The notes under the pieces were generated by a model. That model was not told the DNA's origin. It made no database searches and worked only from the letters and a program-made list of their open reading frames with translations. A program made the position numbers and the translations under genes. A stretch of 64,000 nt of DNA from the NCBI RefSeq assembly GCF_003258315.1, contig NZ_CP030032.1:4385501-4449500 (forward strand), written 5' to 3'. Each line of letters opens with the position of its first letter. The first letter of the stretch is position 1. Positions 1-8,314 of the stretch are shown here, piece by piece. This DNA is from Bradymonas sediminis (lineage in GTDB: Bacteria; Myxococcota_A; Bradymonadia; Bradymonadales; Bradymonadaceae).

Positions 1-2600
1 GTGACGTCGATGAGGCCGAGCAGCGGGATGCGGATCTCGACGGCGCCGCGCACCGCGGTGGCCGCGCCCTCGACCGCGCCGGCGTCGGCGGGGCTTTGGA
101 TGACGATATTCTCGGCCTTGGCCAGGCGCTGGATATAGCTTTCGCCGGCGGTGATGGCGGCGGCCGCGTCGGCGTCGGCGGTCACGAAATACACCGTCTC
201 GATGACCCGGCCGGGCTTGACGTTCGTCTCGCCGCGCACCGCGCGGATGGCCGTGATGAGCTCGATGACCTGGTCCATCTGGGCGGCCGATTGGGCGTTC
301 TCCTTGGCGAAGTCCGAGTCCGCGCGCGACACCGGCCAGGGGGCGATCATGACGCTGTCCGGGGCGTCGTCGGCGTGCGGAAGCGCCTGCCAGATATCCT
401 CGGTGATGAACGGCGTGATCGGGTGCATCAGGCGCAGCGTGGCGTCGAGGACGTAGGTCAGGGTGTCGCGCGCGGCCTTTTGAGCGGCGGGCGCGGCGTC
501 CTGGCCGTCGTGCAAGACGTCTTTGCTCAGCTCGATATACCAGTCGCAGAGCTCGTTCCACACGAATTTATACAGCAGCTGGGCGGCCTCGTTGAATTGG
601 AATTCGTCCAGGGCCTTGGTCACCGCGCCCACCGTCTGCTCGCAGCGGCTCAAGATCCAGCGGTCCGCGACCGACAGCGCGTCGGCGTCAAACGGCATCG
701 CGTCGGCGTCGGTCCAGGCGTCCAGATAGGTCTGGTAGGCCGGGGCCTCGTAGCCCTCAAGGTTCATCAGGGCGAAGCGCGCGGCGTTCCACAGCTTGTT
801 CAGGAACGCGCGGTAGCCCTCGATGCGTTTGATGTCGAGCTTGATGTCGCGCCCGGCCGCCGCGTAGATCGCCAGCGTGAAGCGCAGCGCGTCGGCGCCC
901 TGGGGGCCGACGCCGTCGGGGTATTGGTTCAGAAGCTCGGCGTGGATCTTGGCGTCGAGCTCCTTGGCGTCGGCGCCGTAGATCATATGCAGCGGGTCGA
1001 CCACGTTGCCCTTGGTCTTCGACATCTTATTGCCCTCTTTGTCGCGCACCATCGCGTGCAAGAAGACCTTCTCGAAGGGCACATCGTCCATCAGCCACAG
1101 GCCCATCATCATCATGCGGGCGACCCAGAAGAACAGGATATCAAATCCGGTCTCCATGACCTGGGTGGGGTAGAATTTCTTGAGCGTCGCGGTCTCTTCC
1201 GGCCAGCCCATGGTCGAGAAGGGCCACAGCGCGCTGGAGAACCAGGTGTCGAGCACGTCCGGGTCGCGGGTGAGATTCTCGCTGGCGCATTTCGGGCAAG
1301 CGGTCGGCGGGTCCAGGCTGACGATGACCTCTTCGCAATCGTCGCAATACCAGGCCGGGATCTGGTGGCCCCACCACAACTGGCGGCTGATGCACCAGGG
1401 GCGGATATTATACATGAAGTGGTCGTAGGTCTTCTTCCAGACCGCCGGGATGATCTCGGTGCGCCCGGACTCGACCGCGTCGGTGGCCTTTTTGGCCATC
1501 GGCTCGGCGTTGACGAACCACTGAAGCATGGGCAGCGGCTCGACGACCACGCCGGTGCGCTCGCTGCGACCCGGGGCGAATTGGGTGTCCTCGACGCGGT
1601 CAAAGAGGCCGAGTTCCTTGAGCTTTTTGACCACGAGCTTGCGCGCGTCGTAGCGGTCCAGCCCCACGAAGTCCTCGGGGGCGTTCTCGTTCATCGTCGC
1701 GTCGAACCCAATCACCTGGATCACCTCAAGCTCATGGCGCTCGCCGCATTCCCAGTCGTTGGGGTCATGCGCAGGCGTGATCTTGACAGCGCCGGTGCCC
1801 TTCTCGGGGTCGGGCAACACGGAGTCGGCGATGATCGGGATTTTTCGCCCAACGATCGGCAGGTCGAGGGTCTTGCCGATGAGCCCCTGGTAGCGCTCGT
1901 CGTCGGGGTGCACGGCCACCGCGGTGTCGCCGAGCATCGTCTCGGGGCGCGTCGTGCCGATGGTGATATGCCCGGAGCCGTCGCTCAAGGGATATTTGAA
2001 ATACCACATATGACCGCTCTCTTCCTCGCGGTCGACCTCGAGGTCCGACAGCACGGTCTGGCCCACCGGGTCCCAGTCGACCATGCGCAGGCCGCGGTAG
2101 ATGAGGCCGTCGTTATAAAGCTTCACGAAGGCCTCGTTCACCGAGCGGTTTAAGCCATCGTCCAGGGTAAAGCGCTCGCGCTCCCAATCGCAGGAGGCGC
2201 CCATGCGCTTGAGCTGGTCGATGATCTGGCCGCCGTGCTCTTCCTTCCAGGCCCAGGCGCGCTTCATGAACTCTTCGCGCCCGATCTCGTGGCGATTTGT
2301 CCCCTCTTCGGCGAGCTGGCGCTCGACCATGACTTGCGTGGCGATGCCCGCGTGGTCGGTGCCCGGCAGCCACAGCGTCTCAAACCCCTGCATGCGCTTC
2401 TGGCGGATCATCATATCCTGCAGGGTCACGAAGAGCGCGTGCCCCATATGCAGCCGGCCGGTGACGTTGGGCGGCGGAATCACGATGGTAAACGGCTCTT
2501 TATCGCTGGTCTCGTCGGCATGAAAATACCCCTTATCGACCCAATAATCGTACCACTCGGCTTCGACTTCGACGGGATTGTAGCTTTGATCGATCTTCAT
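1..2600 (-). CDS. valS: Valine--tRNA ligase, C-terminal end outside window
   Basis: Cytoplasmic class I aminoacyl-tRNA synthetase that charges tRNA-Val with valine and edits mischarged threonine. About 866 codons are visible, read from an ATG at 2600; the family is usually 880-950 residues, so only the C-terminal coiled-coil arm is missing at position 1. The HIGH-type motif lies in PPPNVTGRLHMGHAL near residue 45, the editing-domain signature TTRPETMLGDTAVAVHP near residue 220, and the KMSKS loop appears as KMSKTKGN near residue 525. A CxxC...CxxC zinc-type segment (CDDCEEV, CPKCASE) sits between them. The opposite strand carries a long shadow ORF, which I attribute to codon bias. Identity is certain; only the extent beyond the window is unknown. 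Confidence 0.97.
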   Translation of the reverse strand, partial: MKIDQSYNPVEVEAEWYDYWVDKGYFHADETSDKEPFTIVIPPPNVTGRLHMGHALFVTLQDMMIRQKRMQGFETLWLPGTDHAGIATQVMVERQLAEEGTNRHEIGREEFMKRAWAWKEEHGGQIIDQLKRMGASCDWERERFTLDDGLNRSVNEAFVKLYNDGLIYRGLRMVDWDPVGQTVLSDLEVDREEESGHMWYFKYPLSDGSGHITIGTTRPETMLGDTAVAVHPDDERYQGLIGKTLDLPIVGRKIPIIADSVLPDPEKGTGAVKITPAHDPNDWECGERHELEVIQVIGFDATMNENAPEDFVGLDRYDARKLVVKKLKELGLFDRVEDTQFAPGRSERTGVVVEPLPMLQWFVNAEPMAKKATDAVESGRTEIIPAVWKKTYDHFMYNIRPWCISRQLWWGHQIPAWYCDDCEEVIVSLDPPTACPKCASENLTRDPDVLDTWFSSALWPFSTMGWPEETATLKKFYPTQVMETGFDILFFWVARMMMMGLWLMDDVPFEKVFLHAMVRDKEGNKMSKTKGNVVDPLHMIYGADAKELDAKIHAELLNQYPDGVGPQGADALRFTLAIYAAAGRDIKLDIKRIEGYRAFLNKLWNAARFALMNLEGYEAPAYQTYLDAWTDADAMPFDADALSVADRWILSRCEQTVGAVTKALDEFQFNEAAQLLYKFVWNELCDWYIELSKDVLHDGQDAAPAAQKAARDTLTYVLDATLRLMHPITPFITEDIWQALPHADDAPDSVMIAPWPVSRADSDFAKENAQSAAQMDQVIELITAIRAVRGETNVKPGRVIETVYFVTADADAAAAITAGESYIQRLAKAENIVIQSPADAGAVEGAATAVRGAVEIRIPLLGLIDV

Positions 2601-2788
2601 GCGCGTATTCCTAAAAGGCAGAGGGTTGCAAATCAGTATTTAGTCGGGGCGTTTGTAGTCAGCAGGGGCGGCTGGGGTCAAGCTGCGCATTAGGGGGCGG
2701 GCGGCAAAGGATGTGCTAAGGTGGCCGCCTTGCGGCTTTAGTCTTTGAGGAACTCCCAGAGCCGCGCGGTTATACAATAAGGAGAGTA

Positions 2789-3004
2789 ATGAGCATTCAG
2801 GCGCCACACAATCCCAAAAAACTGATGGGTACTCAGTGGACTGCGGTCAACGTCGAGAATAGGCGCCGCCATTGGGAGGTCATCGAACTTCACCTCACCA
2901 CCGACGAGGTGCTGTTGCGGGCGGTCATCGACGGGCACACGCTGCGTGTTGAGTGGCGAGCGCTGCGCAATCGCGAGGATTGGGAGCCGGGGTGGAAAAA
3001 GTAG
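2789..3004 (+). CDS. TIGR02450-family small Trp-rich protein
   Basis: 71-residue cytoplasmic protein of unknown function. The pattern NPKKLMGTQWTAV near the start, followed by HWEVIE, WRALRNREDW and a terminal PGWKK, is the signature of the tryptophan-rich conserved hypothetical family TIGR02450. The start is supported by an AAGGAGAG ribosome-binding site about 5 bases upstream. The gene is divergent from valS, with a 188-base gap, and is followed by the AT-rich accessory patch. The family assignment comes from recognising the conserved ends; no biochemical role is known to me. Confidence 0.85.
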   Translation: MSIQAPHNPKKLMGTQWTAVNVENRRRHWEVIELHLTTDEVLLRAVIDGHTLRVEWRALRNREDWEPGWKK

Positions 3005-3106
3005 CTCCGGAGAGTTTTAGCGAAATGCTTGAACACTGCCCAAAACGGGTCACTGACCACGAGTGTTAGCTACTGCGCACGAAAATCCTCATATTACGGC
3101 TATAGC

Positions 3107-4204
3107 TCAATCTGACACTATATCTCTCAATTGCTTTGTAAGTTCGCGCTGCATTTCATGCATTTTTTGTTTCCACGCATCAGTTGAATAATAATCCCTC
3201 CGTCGAGGCATATCTCGCGCGATAGCCTCGACATCATTATACGCACGCAACAATTCTTTCGCGTGCGGCGCTGGCCAATAATCGCGGAATAGCTCTTGGT
3301 GCGAATGGTTCCCGATAGCGAGTCGACAGAGAGCACGAAGCCTCTTGTCCGCTGTTACGAAAAGGCAAGGGCCATTGAACTGTTTCGTGCGTTTAACCCA
3401 GTAACTAGCGTAAGTAAGATCCCAGGTTGCATTGGCGACGACGGCTATTCGTTTGTCGGGATCAGATGAACGAACAGCTCTCATTACTAAACTCCTCCCC
3501 CCCTTGGAACCAAGCAGCACAACCCCTAATGATACAGCGATTCCGTCAAAAAAAGCGTCTTCAAGCGACCATCGAAACAACTCCCTCAAACACTCCTCGG
3601 GATTTTTATTTTGTCGAGCCAAAACCGCGATTTTGGTGAGAGCAAGGTGATGCATTTCCCAATGTGGAAGAAAGCGTTCAAATTTCGCAGAATTAAGCGA
3701 CATATATTTTATCTTTTTTCGCGCTTTACGTAGCTCAAACCGAGAAGCGTGCTTCGACTCTCCAAAAGCAATCTCTGCGTAGGTCGTCGGGTGCAATTCG
3801 TTCGCGATACGTACTGCTGCCAGCTCTGATCGCACATTATTGTTTTCTTGAGTCGCGGTGACCTCGTATAGAGCAATATTGGGTTCAACCTCTATATTTG
3901 CTGCACATAAAAAGGCCATAACCGCCATTGTTAAACGATCCGTATTGTTTTCAACGTCGAGCGAGCCTCCGCTTCCAACTTTCACCACTCGACTAATAAT
4001 ATTTCGATCGAGCACGGCATAAATTGGGGGGCCTGGATTGTGAGAATATTGAAGATAGTCTCTAAGTTGATATTTTGACGTGTCCAATGAAAAAGCGGCG
4101 TGAACAAATGGATCATTCTCTTTGAGGAACCGCTCAATAGTTTCGAGTTGTTCTAGATCTCGAAATGGATTGGAAACTGAATAAAAAGTCGAGGACATCA
4201 TCAC
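3107..4204 (-). CDS. Putative PIN-domain-like nuclease, AT-rich accessory gene
   Basis: 365-residue protein of no family I can name. Four acidic residues sit in contexts typical of a PIN nuclease fold: Asp66 in YAVLDRNII after a beta-strand, Glu114 in ALYEVTA, Asp262 in TWDLTYASYW and Asp286 in LFVTADKRLRAL. The spacing between the second and third acid is large (about 150 residues), so an inserted helical region is likely. PIN proteins are metal-dependent RNases common as toxins and defence effectors; that role is inference here. The gene is visibly AT-richer than its neighbours, which suggests transfer. No antitoxin gene adjoins it on the same strand; the nearest regulator is the divergent XRE pair at 4486-5492. 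The start could be any of three consecutive Met codons. Confidence 0.6.
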   Translation of the reverse strand: MMMSSTFYSVSNPFRDLEQLETIERFLKENDPFVHAAFSLDTSKYQLRDYLQYSHNPGPPIYAVLDRNIISRVVKVGSGGSLDVENNTDRLTMAVMAFLCAANIEVEPNIALYEVTATQENNNVRSELAAVRIANELHPTTYAEIAFGESKHASRFELRKARKKIKYMSLNSAKFERFLPHWEMHHLALTKIAVLARQNKNPEECLRELFRWSLEDAFFDGIAVSLGVVLLGSKGGRSLVMRAVRSSDPDKRIAVVANATWDLTYASYWVKRTKQFNGPCLFVTADKRLRALCRLAIGNHSHQELFRDYWPAPHAKELLRAYNDVEAIARDMPRRRDYYSTDAWKQKMHEMQRELTKQLRDIVSD

Positions 4205-4485
4205 TCATTGAGAGAATGTATTTTCGCTCCCACTTTAGCAGAAACGGATTAAATTTGTTCAGCCCAATAGTGTTATGTACATCGCCACTTGCGGTCAAGA
4301 GGCAGCGCAATAGAACGCTCCCTGTGACGTCCACTCTCAGCTCACACTTGGTATCGACTGATGCCTGCCCTGGTCATAAAATATACGCCGAAAAAGACAA
4401 CTAAAGCGTCGAACTTGACAAATATGTCATGCCTTCTTAGTTTCAAAATAGAGTCGTTCTCAGCCACCACTGCGCGCGAGGGCCT
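4205..4485. other. AT-rich intergenic region between divergent PIN-like and nucleotidyltransferase genes
   Basis: A 281-base divergent control region with markedly low GC for this window. It contains a promoter-like sequence and a small inverted repeat reading toward the plus-strand pair (listed separately). Short ORFs crossing it show no ribosome-binding site or recognisable protein. I see no clear promoter for the minus-strand PIN-like gene. Confidence 0.6.
4415..4443 (+). promoter_or_regulatory. Promoter of the NTase/XRE operon with overlapping candidate operator
   Basis: TTGACA at 4415-4420 and TAGTTT at 4438-4443, separated by 17 bases, fit a housekeeping promoter about 45 bases before the ATG at 4486. 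An inverted repeat TGACA-AATA-TGTCA at 4416-4429 covers the -35 box. Since the second gene is an XRE-type DNA-binding protein, autorepression at this repeat is a reasonable inference. The arms are only 5 bases long. Confidence 0.5.
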
Positions 4486-5034
4486 ATGCTGCCGACGTTC
4501 AACGAATATGGGATGCTCCCCGCAGGTGACTACGAACTCACGCTCGATGAGCTCCGCAGCAGCTTGCTTGTTGTGGGTCCCAGTCCAAGCCCGCCCAATT
4601 GGGATAAAGAGTGGCGATTAAGCCTCGTGGATAATCTTGAAGTTATGGTCCGCCAGCTTTGGGCGGTCGGCGTGACCGAAATCTTCGTCGACGGGTCCTT
4701 TGCCGAAGACAAAGACCACCCGAACGACATCGATGGATATTTCGAGTGCGATATGGATGCGCTTATTAGCGGGACGCTCGAACGGGAGCTCAACCGTATC
4801 GATCATTATAAGGTGTGGACTTGGGATCCGAAGGCGCGACAACCCGACCGAGGTTCCTTTAAGGCGCAGCTTCCAATGTGGCACCGATATCGGGTGGAAC
4901 TCTACCCTCACTTCGGTCAGCTCTGTGGAATCCAAGATAAATACGGAAATGACCTCGAATTCCCCTCTGCATTCCGTATGTCACGGCGTGATGGACGCCC
5001 CAGAGGAATCATCAAGATCGGAGAAACCCCATGA
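4486..5034 (+). CDS. DUF6932-like protein with nucleotidyltransferase fold, putative toxin component
   Basis: 182-residue cytoplasmic protein. The N-terminus MLPTFNEYGMLPAGDYELT and the core FVDGSFAEDKDHPNDIDGYF match my memory of the DUF6932 family. The core has the nucleotidyltransferase hallmark: Gly70-Ser71 followed by Asp81-x-Asp83, which would bind the metal and nucleotide. A GAGGGC ribosome-binding site precedes the ATG. The stop overlaps the start of the next gene by ATGA, so translation is probably coupled. The pairing of an NTase-fold protein with an XRE repressor resembles toxin-antitoxin or abortive-infection modules (inference). Which partner is toxic, and what is modified, cannot be told from sequence. 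Confidence 0.75.
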   Translation: MLPTFNEYGMLPAGDYELTLDELRSSLLVVGPSPSPPNWDKEWRLSLVDNLEVMVRQLWAVGVTEIFVDGSFAEDKDHPNDIDGYFECDMDALISGTLERELNRIDHYKVWTWDPKARQPDRGSFKAQLPMWHRYRVELYPHFGQLCGIQDKYGNDLEFPSAFRMSRRDGRPRGIIKIGETP

Positions 5035-5492
5035 TTCGCAACGAGTCGGAATACCAGGAGGCCTGTGCACGCCTCGAAGCTGAACGCGAGCGCCTCGAAG
5101 AGCATCGTGAGCGGCTGTCCAAGATGGGCCTATCCGCGGATGAGCTAAAGCATGCGCTCGATCCGCTGCGCTCGTTCCACCTACAGCTCGAAGAGGAGGT
5201 CCAGGGCTACGAGCGACTGCAGCGCGGCGACCTCGGCGAACTCTTCAATTTGCATGGATTGGGACGGATGCTCGTGGCGCTGCGCGTCGCGCGTGGCTTG
5301 ACTCAGCGGGCGCTTGCGTCGCGCCTCGGTGTGCACGAGTCCCAGGTATCGCGTGACGAGCGCAACGAATACCACGGCATCACGGTCGAGCGGGCGAGTC
5401 GGGTGCTCGACGCGATGGGCGTCGAATTAAAGAGTCTCTTTGAGCGGCCGGTTTTGCCCCACACAAATGAGTCGGAGAGAGCCAACGCCTGA
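5031..5492 (+). CDS. XRE-family HTH protein with N-terminal coiled coil, putative antitoxin/repressor
   Basis: 153 residues. Positions 8-65 are rich in Glu, Arg and Leu and should form a coiled coil, possibly for dimerisation or partner binding. Positions 78-125 form a Cro/C1-type helix-turn-helix (LGRMLVALRVARGLTQRALA, then VHESQVSRDE with the recognition helix). It overlaps the upstream NTase-fold gene by four bases, so the two are made together. It likely represses the shared promoter near 4415 and may neutralise its partner, as in other XRE-linked two-gene modules; both are inferences. No peptidase (ImmA-type) domain is present. Confidence 0.8.
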   Translation: MIRNESEYQEACARLEAERERLEEHRERLSKMGLSADELKHALDPLRSFHLQLEEEVQGYERLQRGDLGELFNLHGLGRMLVALRVARGLTQRALASRLGVHESQVSRDERNEYHGITVERASRVLDAMGVELKSLFERPVLPHTNESERANA

Positions 5493-5497
5493 CACAT

Positions 5498-5564
5498 AAA
5501 AAACCGCGACATAGGAGGCGCGATGAAATCCCAAAAGATCTCATCGCGCGCTCCTATGTCGCGG
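5498..5564 (-). terminator. Very long intrinsic terminator hairpin
   Basis: Arms 5504-5526 and 5541-5564 pair over 14 perfect bases plus 9 more after a one-base bulge, with a 14-base loop. Read on the minus strand, the stem is followed by six T residues (A-run at 5498-5503), so it terminates the TerB-like gene at 5589. On the plus strand it lacks a T-run, but it would still fold just after the XRE gene. The stem is unusually long for a simple terminator. Confidence 0.85.
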
Positions 5565-5588
5565 CGTATGACTTATACGAACAGCCTC

Positions 5589-6566
5589 TTAGTAGAAGCC
5601 GCCACCATCCTCAGAGTGCGCCCGGCGATAGCGCTCGAAGGCATACTCAGCCGAGTCGGTGTCGTAGTTCAGGTGCTTGGCGAGGTTGATGACCTCCTGG
5701 CGGTCGTCCTCGCTGAGCTCGCCGAGCCCGGCGAAGCGTCGGGTCATATATTGCTCGATGAAGAACATCTGACCGGCCTCCAGAAGCTCGTCGGCGCGGT
5801 GCTCATCGATGCCGAGTCCCTTGGCGTAGAAGTCCAGGCGGTCGCTCTCGGCCGGGTTGAATTTGTGGTCGATCATCGCGATGGCGCAGGCGAGCATATA
5901 GAGCGTCTCGCGCGAGGCGCCGGCGCCGGCCAGGCGCAGGTCGTTTTGGGACACGCGCCCGCGCTCGCCCGGGCGGTTGCCCGTGGCCTGGCTCTTGTCG
6001 ACGAAGTCCAGCAGCGCCTCCTGCTCGGGCTCGTTGAGCTTGCCGTCGACGGTCGCCACGTCCAGCAGCATGCGCACCATCAGGTGGCGATCTTCGTAGG
6101 ACTCCAGCGGGGCTAACTTCAGCTGGCGCTGCAGCTCGGCGCTCAAACCCTGGGCCTCGTGGATAATCACCCACTCCTGAGCCTTGGGGTCCCAGGCGAA
6201 CAGATGCATCACGCGCGAGAAGGCGCGGTACAGCGCGTCGTCGAGCTCTTCCTCGGTCAGCGGGGCGGCCGGCTTGGCCTTGTCATCGCCTTCGGCGCGG
6301 TCAATCGCCGAGTCGACCGCGACCGCGGCCGCGCTCACCGACGCGGTATAGCCGGCCAGGTCGCGAATCAGGTCATTCGCGGCGCGAATGGCGTTAAAAA
6401 AGAAGGGCTCATCTTCGCGTTGCGCGTCGGAAATCCGGGCGGGTACGACGGCCTCAATTTCACCTTCCTGCGGTGTGGCCTCAAAGGTGACATAGAGATT
6501 GCCACCCTCGATACGAGTATCCTTAACCAACGATTTAATCGACTTGATGCTACCCAATTCAGACAT
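5589..6566 (-). CDS. TerB-like (tellurite-resistance fold) domain protein
   Basis: 325-residue cytoplasmic protein. The C-terminal half contains two TerB-type helical segments: MVRMLLDVATVDGKLNEPEQ near residue 165 and ACAIAMIDHKFNPAESDRLD near residue 225, each with the aDG/DHK-x(3)-E acidic pattern that binds metal in TerB relatives. The N-terminal 100 residues are acidic and unrecognised. TerB-like proteins occur in stress and phage-response settings, but nothing around this copy (no terC/terD) supports tellurite resistance, so no function is proposed. It ends at the long hairpin described above. The start is an ATG; downstream genes on the same strand are more than 100 bases away. Confidence 0.75.
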   Translation of the reverse strand: MSELGSIKSIKSLVKDTRIEGGNLYVTFEATPQEGEIEAVVPARISDAQREDEPFFFNAIRAANDLIRDLAGYTASVSAAAVAVDSAIDRAEGDDKAKPAAPLTEEELDDALYRAFSRVMHLFAWDPKAQEWVIIHEAQGLSAELQRQLKLAPLESYEDRHLMVRMLLDVATVDGKLNEPEQEALLDFVDKSQATGNRPGERGRVSQNDLRLAGAGASRETLYMLACAIAMIDHKFNPAESDRLDFYAKGLGIDEHRADELLEAGQMFFIEQYMTRRFAGLGELSEDDRQEVINLAKHLNYDTDSAEYAFERYRRAHSEDGGGFY

Positions 6567-6676
6567 GAAACTCTCGAAAAGTTAATCCCAACGGGCCCGA
6601 GGACCCGACCTAGTAATTAGCAACCGACACAAGCCGATAAATCGAGCGGTATGCGCTCGGAAATTGGCCTCCAAAA

Positions 6677-7831
6677 TTAAGCGTTCAAACTCTTAAGCCG
6701 CCGCGCGACCTCTTCCAACGTCGCCCAGTCCTTGGCGTAGCAAAAACGCGTCAACTGCGTCTCAGACGACTCACTGAAGAACGCGCTGCCCGGGACGCTG
6801 GCCACGCCGATCTTCTCGAGCAGATGCATCGCGCCGGCTTTGGCGTCGGCGCATCCCAGCGAGGAGATATCGGCGAGCACATAATACGCGCCCTGCGGCA
6901 CGTTCGGGGTGAGCCCGGCGTCGCTGAGCGCCCCGCAGATGAGGTCGCGCTTTTTCTCAAAATCGCGCGACATTTCCTCGTAATAATCGTCGCCGATCCG
7001 GGTCATCCCGGCCGCCACGCCATGCTGCAGCGGGGTGGGCGCGCAGATATAAAACAGGTCGTTGACCAGCCCGATCGCCTCGCTGAGCGCCGGCGGCGCG
7101 ACCGCGTAGCCAAGGCGCCACCCGGTGATCGAGAAGGTCTTCGAGAAGCCCGAGATCGTCACCGTGCGCTCGTACATCCCCGGCAGGCTCGCCAGGCTAA
7201 TATGCTCGCGCCCGTCGTAGATAATATATTCGTAGATCTCATCGGTGATGGCGATCAGATCGTGCTTCTTGCAGAAGTCGGCAACGACCGTGAGTTCTTC
7301 GCGGCTAAAGACCTTTCCGGACGGGTTGCCCGGCGTGTTGATGAGGATGGCGCGGGTGTTCTCGGTGCGCGCGCCCTCGAGGTCTTCGGCGCTGAATTTC
7401 CAATCCGGCCCGGTCAGCGCGATCGTGGAGGCTTCGACGCCGGCCACGCGCATCGCGTTGATATGGTAGCCGTAGGAGGGCTCGAAGACGATGATCTCGT
7501 CGCCCGGGTTGAACAGCCCCTGAAGCGTGGCGATGAACGCGCCGGTCGCGCCGGCGGTCACGATGATATCGGAGTCCGGATTGACCTGAGTCAGCCCGTT
7601 ATAACGCGTGAGCTTGTCGGCGAGTGCCTCGCGCAGCGCGTCGATCCCTTCAAATTTACTATAGACGCTTTTATCCGCCAGGACGGCTTTGGAAGCCTCT
7701 TCGAGGATGCTTGGCGGTGAGGGAAGGTCGCAAATCCCCTGCCCTAGATTAATGCCGTCGAGACGCGTGCACTCACGCGTCATGCGACGAATATCAGACT
7801 GCTTGAGAAATTCGACTCTTTGGCTTTTCAT
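6677..7831 (-). CDS. Class I/II PLP-dependent aminotransferase
   Basis: 384 residues, the normal length for fold-type I aspartate/kynurenine aminotransferases. The N-terminal INLGQGICDLPSP and YSKFEGIDALREALA segments shape the substrate site. ATGAFIA binds the phosphate, NTPGNPSGKVFS carries the conserved Asn, and the Schiff-base Lys lies in SGFSKTFSITGWRLGY near residue 229. It transfers an amino group between an amino acid and a 2-oxo acid in the cytoplasm; the exact substrate cannot be decided from sequence, since methionine/kynurenine- and aspartate-type enzymes share these motifs. It follows the roadblock gene by 51 bases on the same strand, so they may be co-transcribed. Confidence 0.93.
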   Translation of the reverse strand: MKSQRVEFLKQSDIRRMTRECTRLDGINLGQGICDLPSPPSILEEASKAVLADKSVYSKFEGIDALREALADKLTRYNGLTQVNPDSDIIVTAGATGAFIATLQGLFNPGDEIIVFEPSYGYHINAMRVAGVEASTIALTGPDWKFSAEDLEGARTENTRAILINTPGNPSGKVFSREELTVVADFCKKHDLIAITDEIYEYIIYDGREHISLASLPGMYERTVTISGFSKTFSITGWRLGYAVAPPALSEAIGLVNDLFYICAPTPLQHGVAAGMTRIGDDYYEEMSRDFEKKRDLICGALSDAGLTPNVPQGAYYVLADISSLGCADAKAGAMHLLEKIGVASVPGSAFFSESSETQLTRFCYAKDWATLEEVARRLKSLNA

Positions 7832-7882
7832 GAAATGCGAAAACTCCGGTTACTTCCGTTTAGATTAGAACGTGAAAGATGC

Positions 7883-8197
7883 TTATAATTCGAGGTCACG
7901 CAGCAGCGAATCGACGTAGGTCTTGATGCCGTCAAATTGGACATCTTCGCCGAAGATCACGACCAAAAATTCGCGTCCCGCGCCGACCAGATAGATATTC
8001 TCGCGCTCCAACCCCTCGCCCTTCGCGCCCGGCGCGACCATGGGGGCGGTCTGCTGCGCGCTCTTCAGGATCGCGCGCGCGTCGCCGACCCGAGAGCGTA
8101 TATTCCCACTGGCGTCCAGAAGCAGGGCCGCCTTGACCGAAAGATGCTCATCGAGCTCGGTCATCAACTGATTATATTTTGCCTGCTCTCCGAGCAA
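7883..8197 (-). CDS. Roadblock/LC7-like small protein (TTG start)
   Basis: 104 residues. The pattern LDEHLSVKAALLLDASGNIRSRVGD, then a hydrophobic strand FLVVIFGEDV and the closing YVDSLLRDL helix, fits a single roadblock/LC7 domain. Such domains form homodimers that regulate small GTPases such as MglA in Myxococcota; no GTPase gene is nearby, so the partner is unknown. The TTG start at 8197 is preferred because a perfect AGGAGG lies five bases upstream. Identity as roadblock rests on the fold pattern and the short length rather than a strict motif. Confidence 0.65.
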   Translation of the reverse strand: MLGEQAKYNQLMTELDEHLSVKAALLLDASGNIRSRVGDARAILKSAQQTAPMVAPGAKGEGLERENIYLVGAGREFLVVIFGEDVQFDGIKTYVDSLLRDLEL

Positions 8198-8314
8198 ATC
8201 TGCCTCCTGGTGGTCGTTACAGCACCGAATGATTGAATCACCCCAAATTCAAAAGGGCCTGCAAGAAAAGAACGCTGCGCTGATATCACACGCCGCTGCG
8301 CGGCGCCCTGCTCA

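Noticed and set aside
96-2153. 685-residue plus-strand ORF opposite valS
   Set aside because: It is the complement of a well-conserved synthetase; its composition (Arg/Val/Gly-rich with no motifs) is that of a high-GC codon-bias shadow.
4134-4404. Short ORFs of 66-79 residues in the divergent AT-rich region
   Set aside because: They overlap the PIN-like start or promoter, lack ribosome-binding sites and show no protein-like pattern.
8220-8314. Hairpin CGCCGC-GCA-GCGGCG after tsaD as a terminator
   Set aside because: The stem is short and the T-run on the minus strand is more than 15 bases away.
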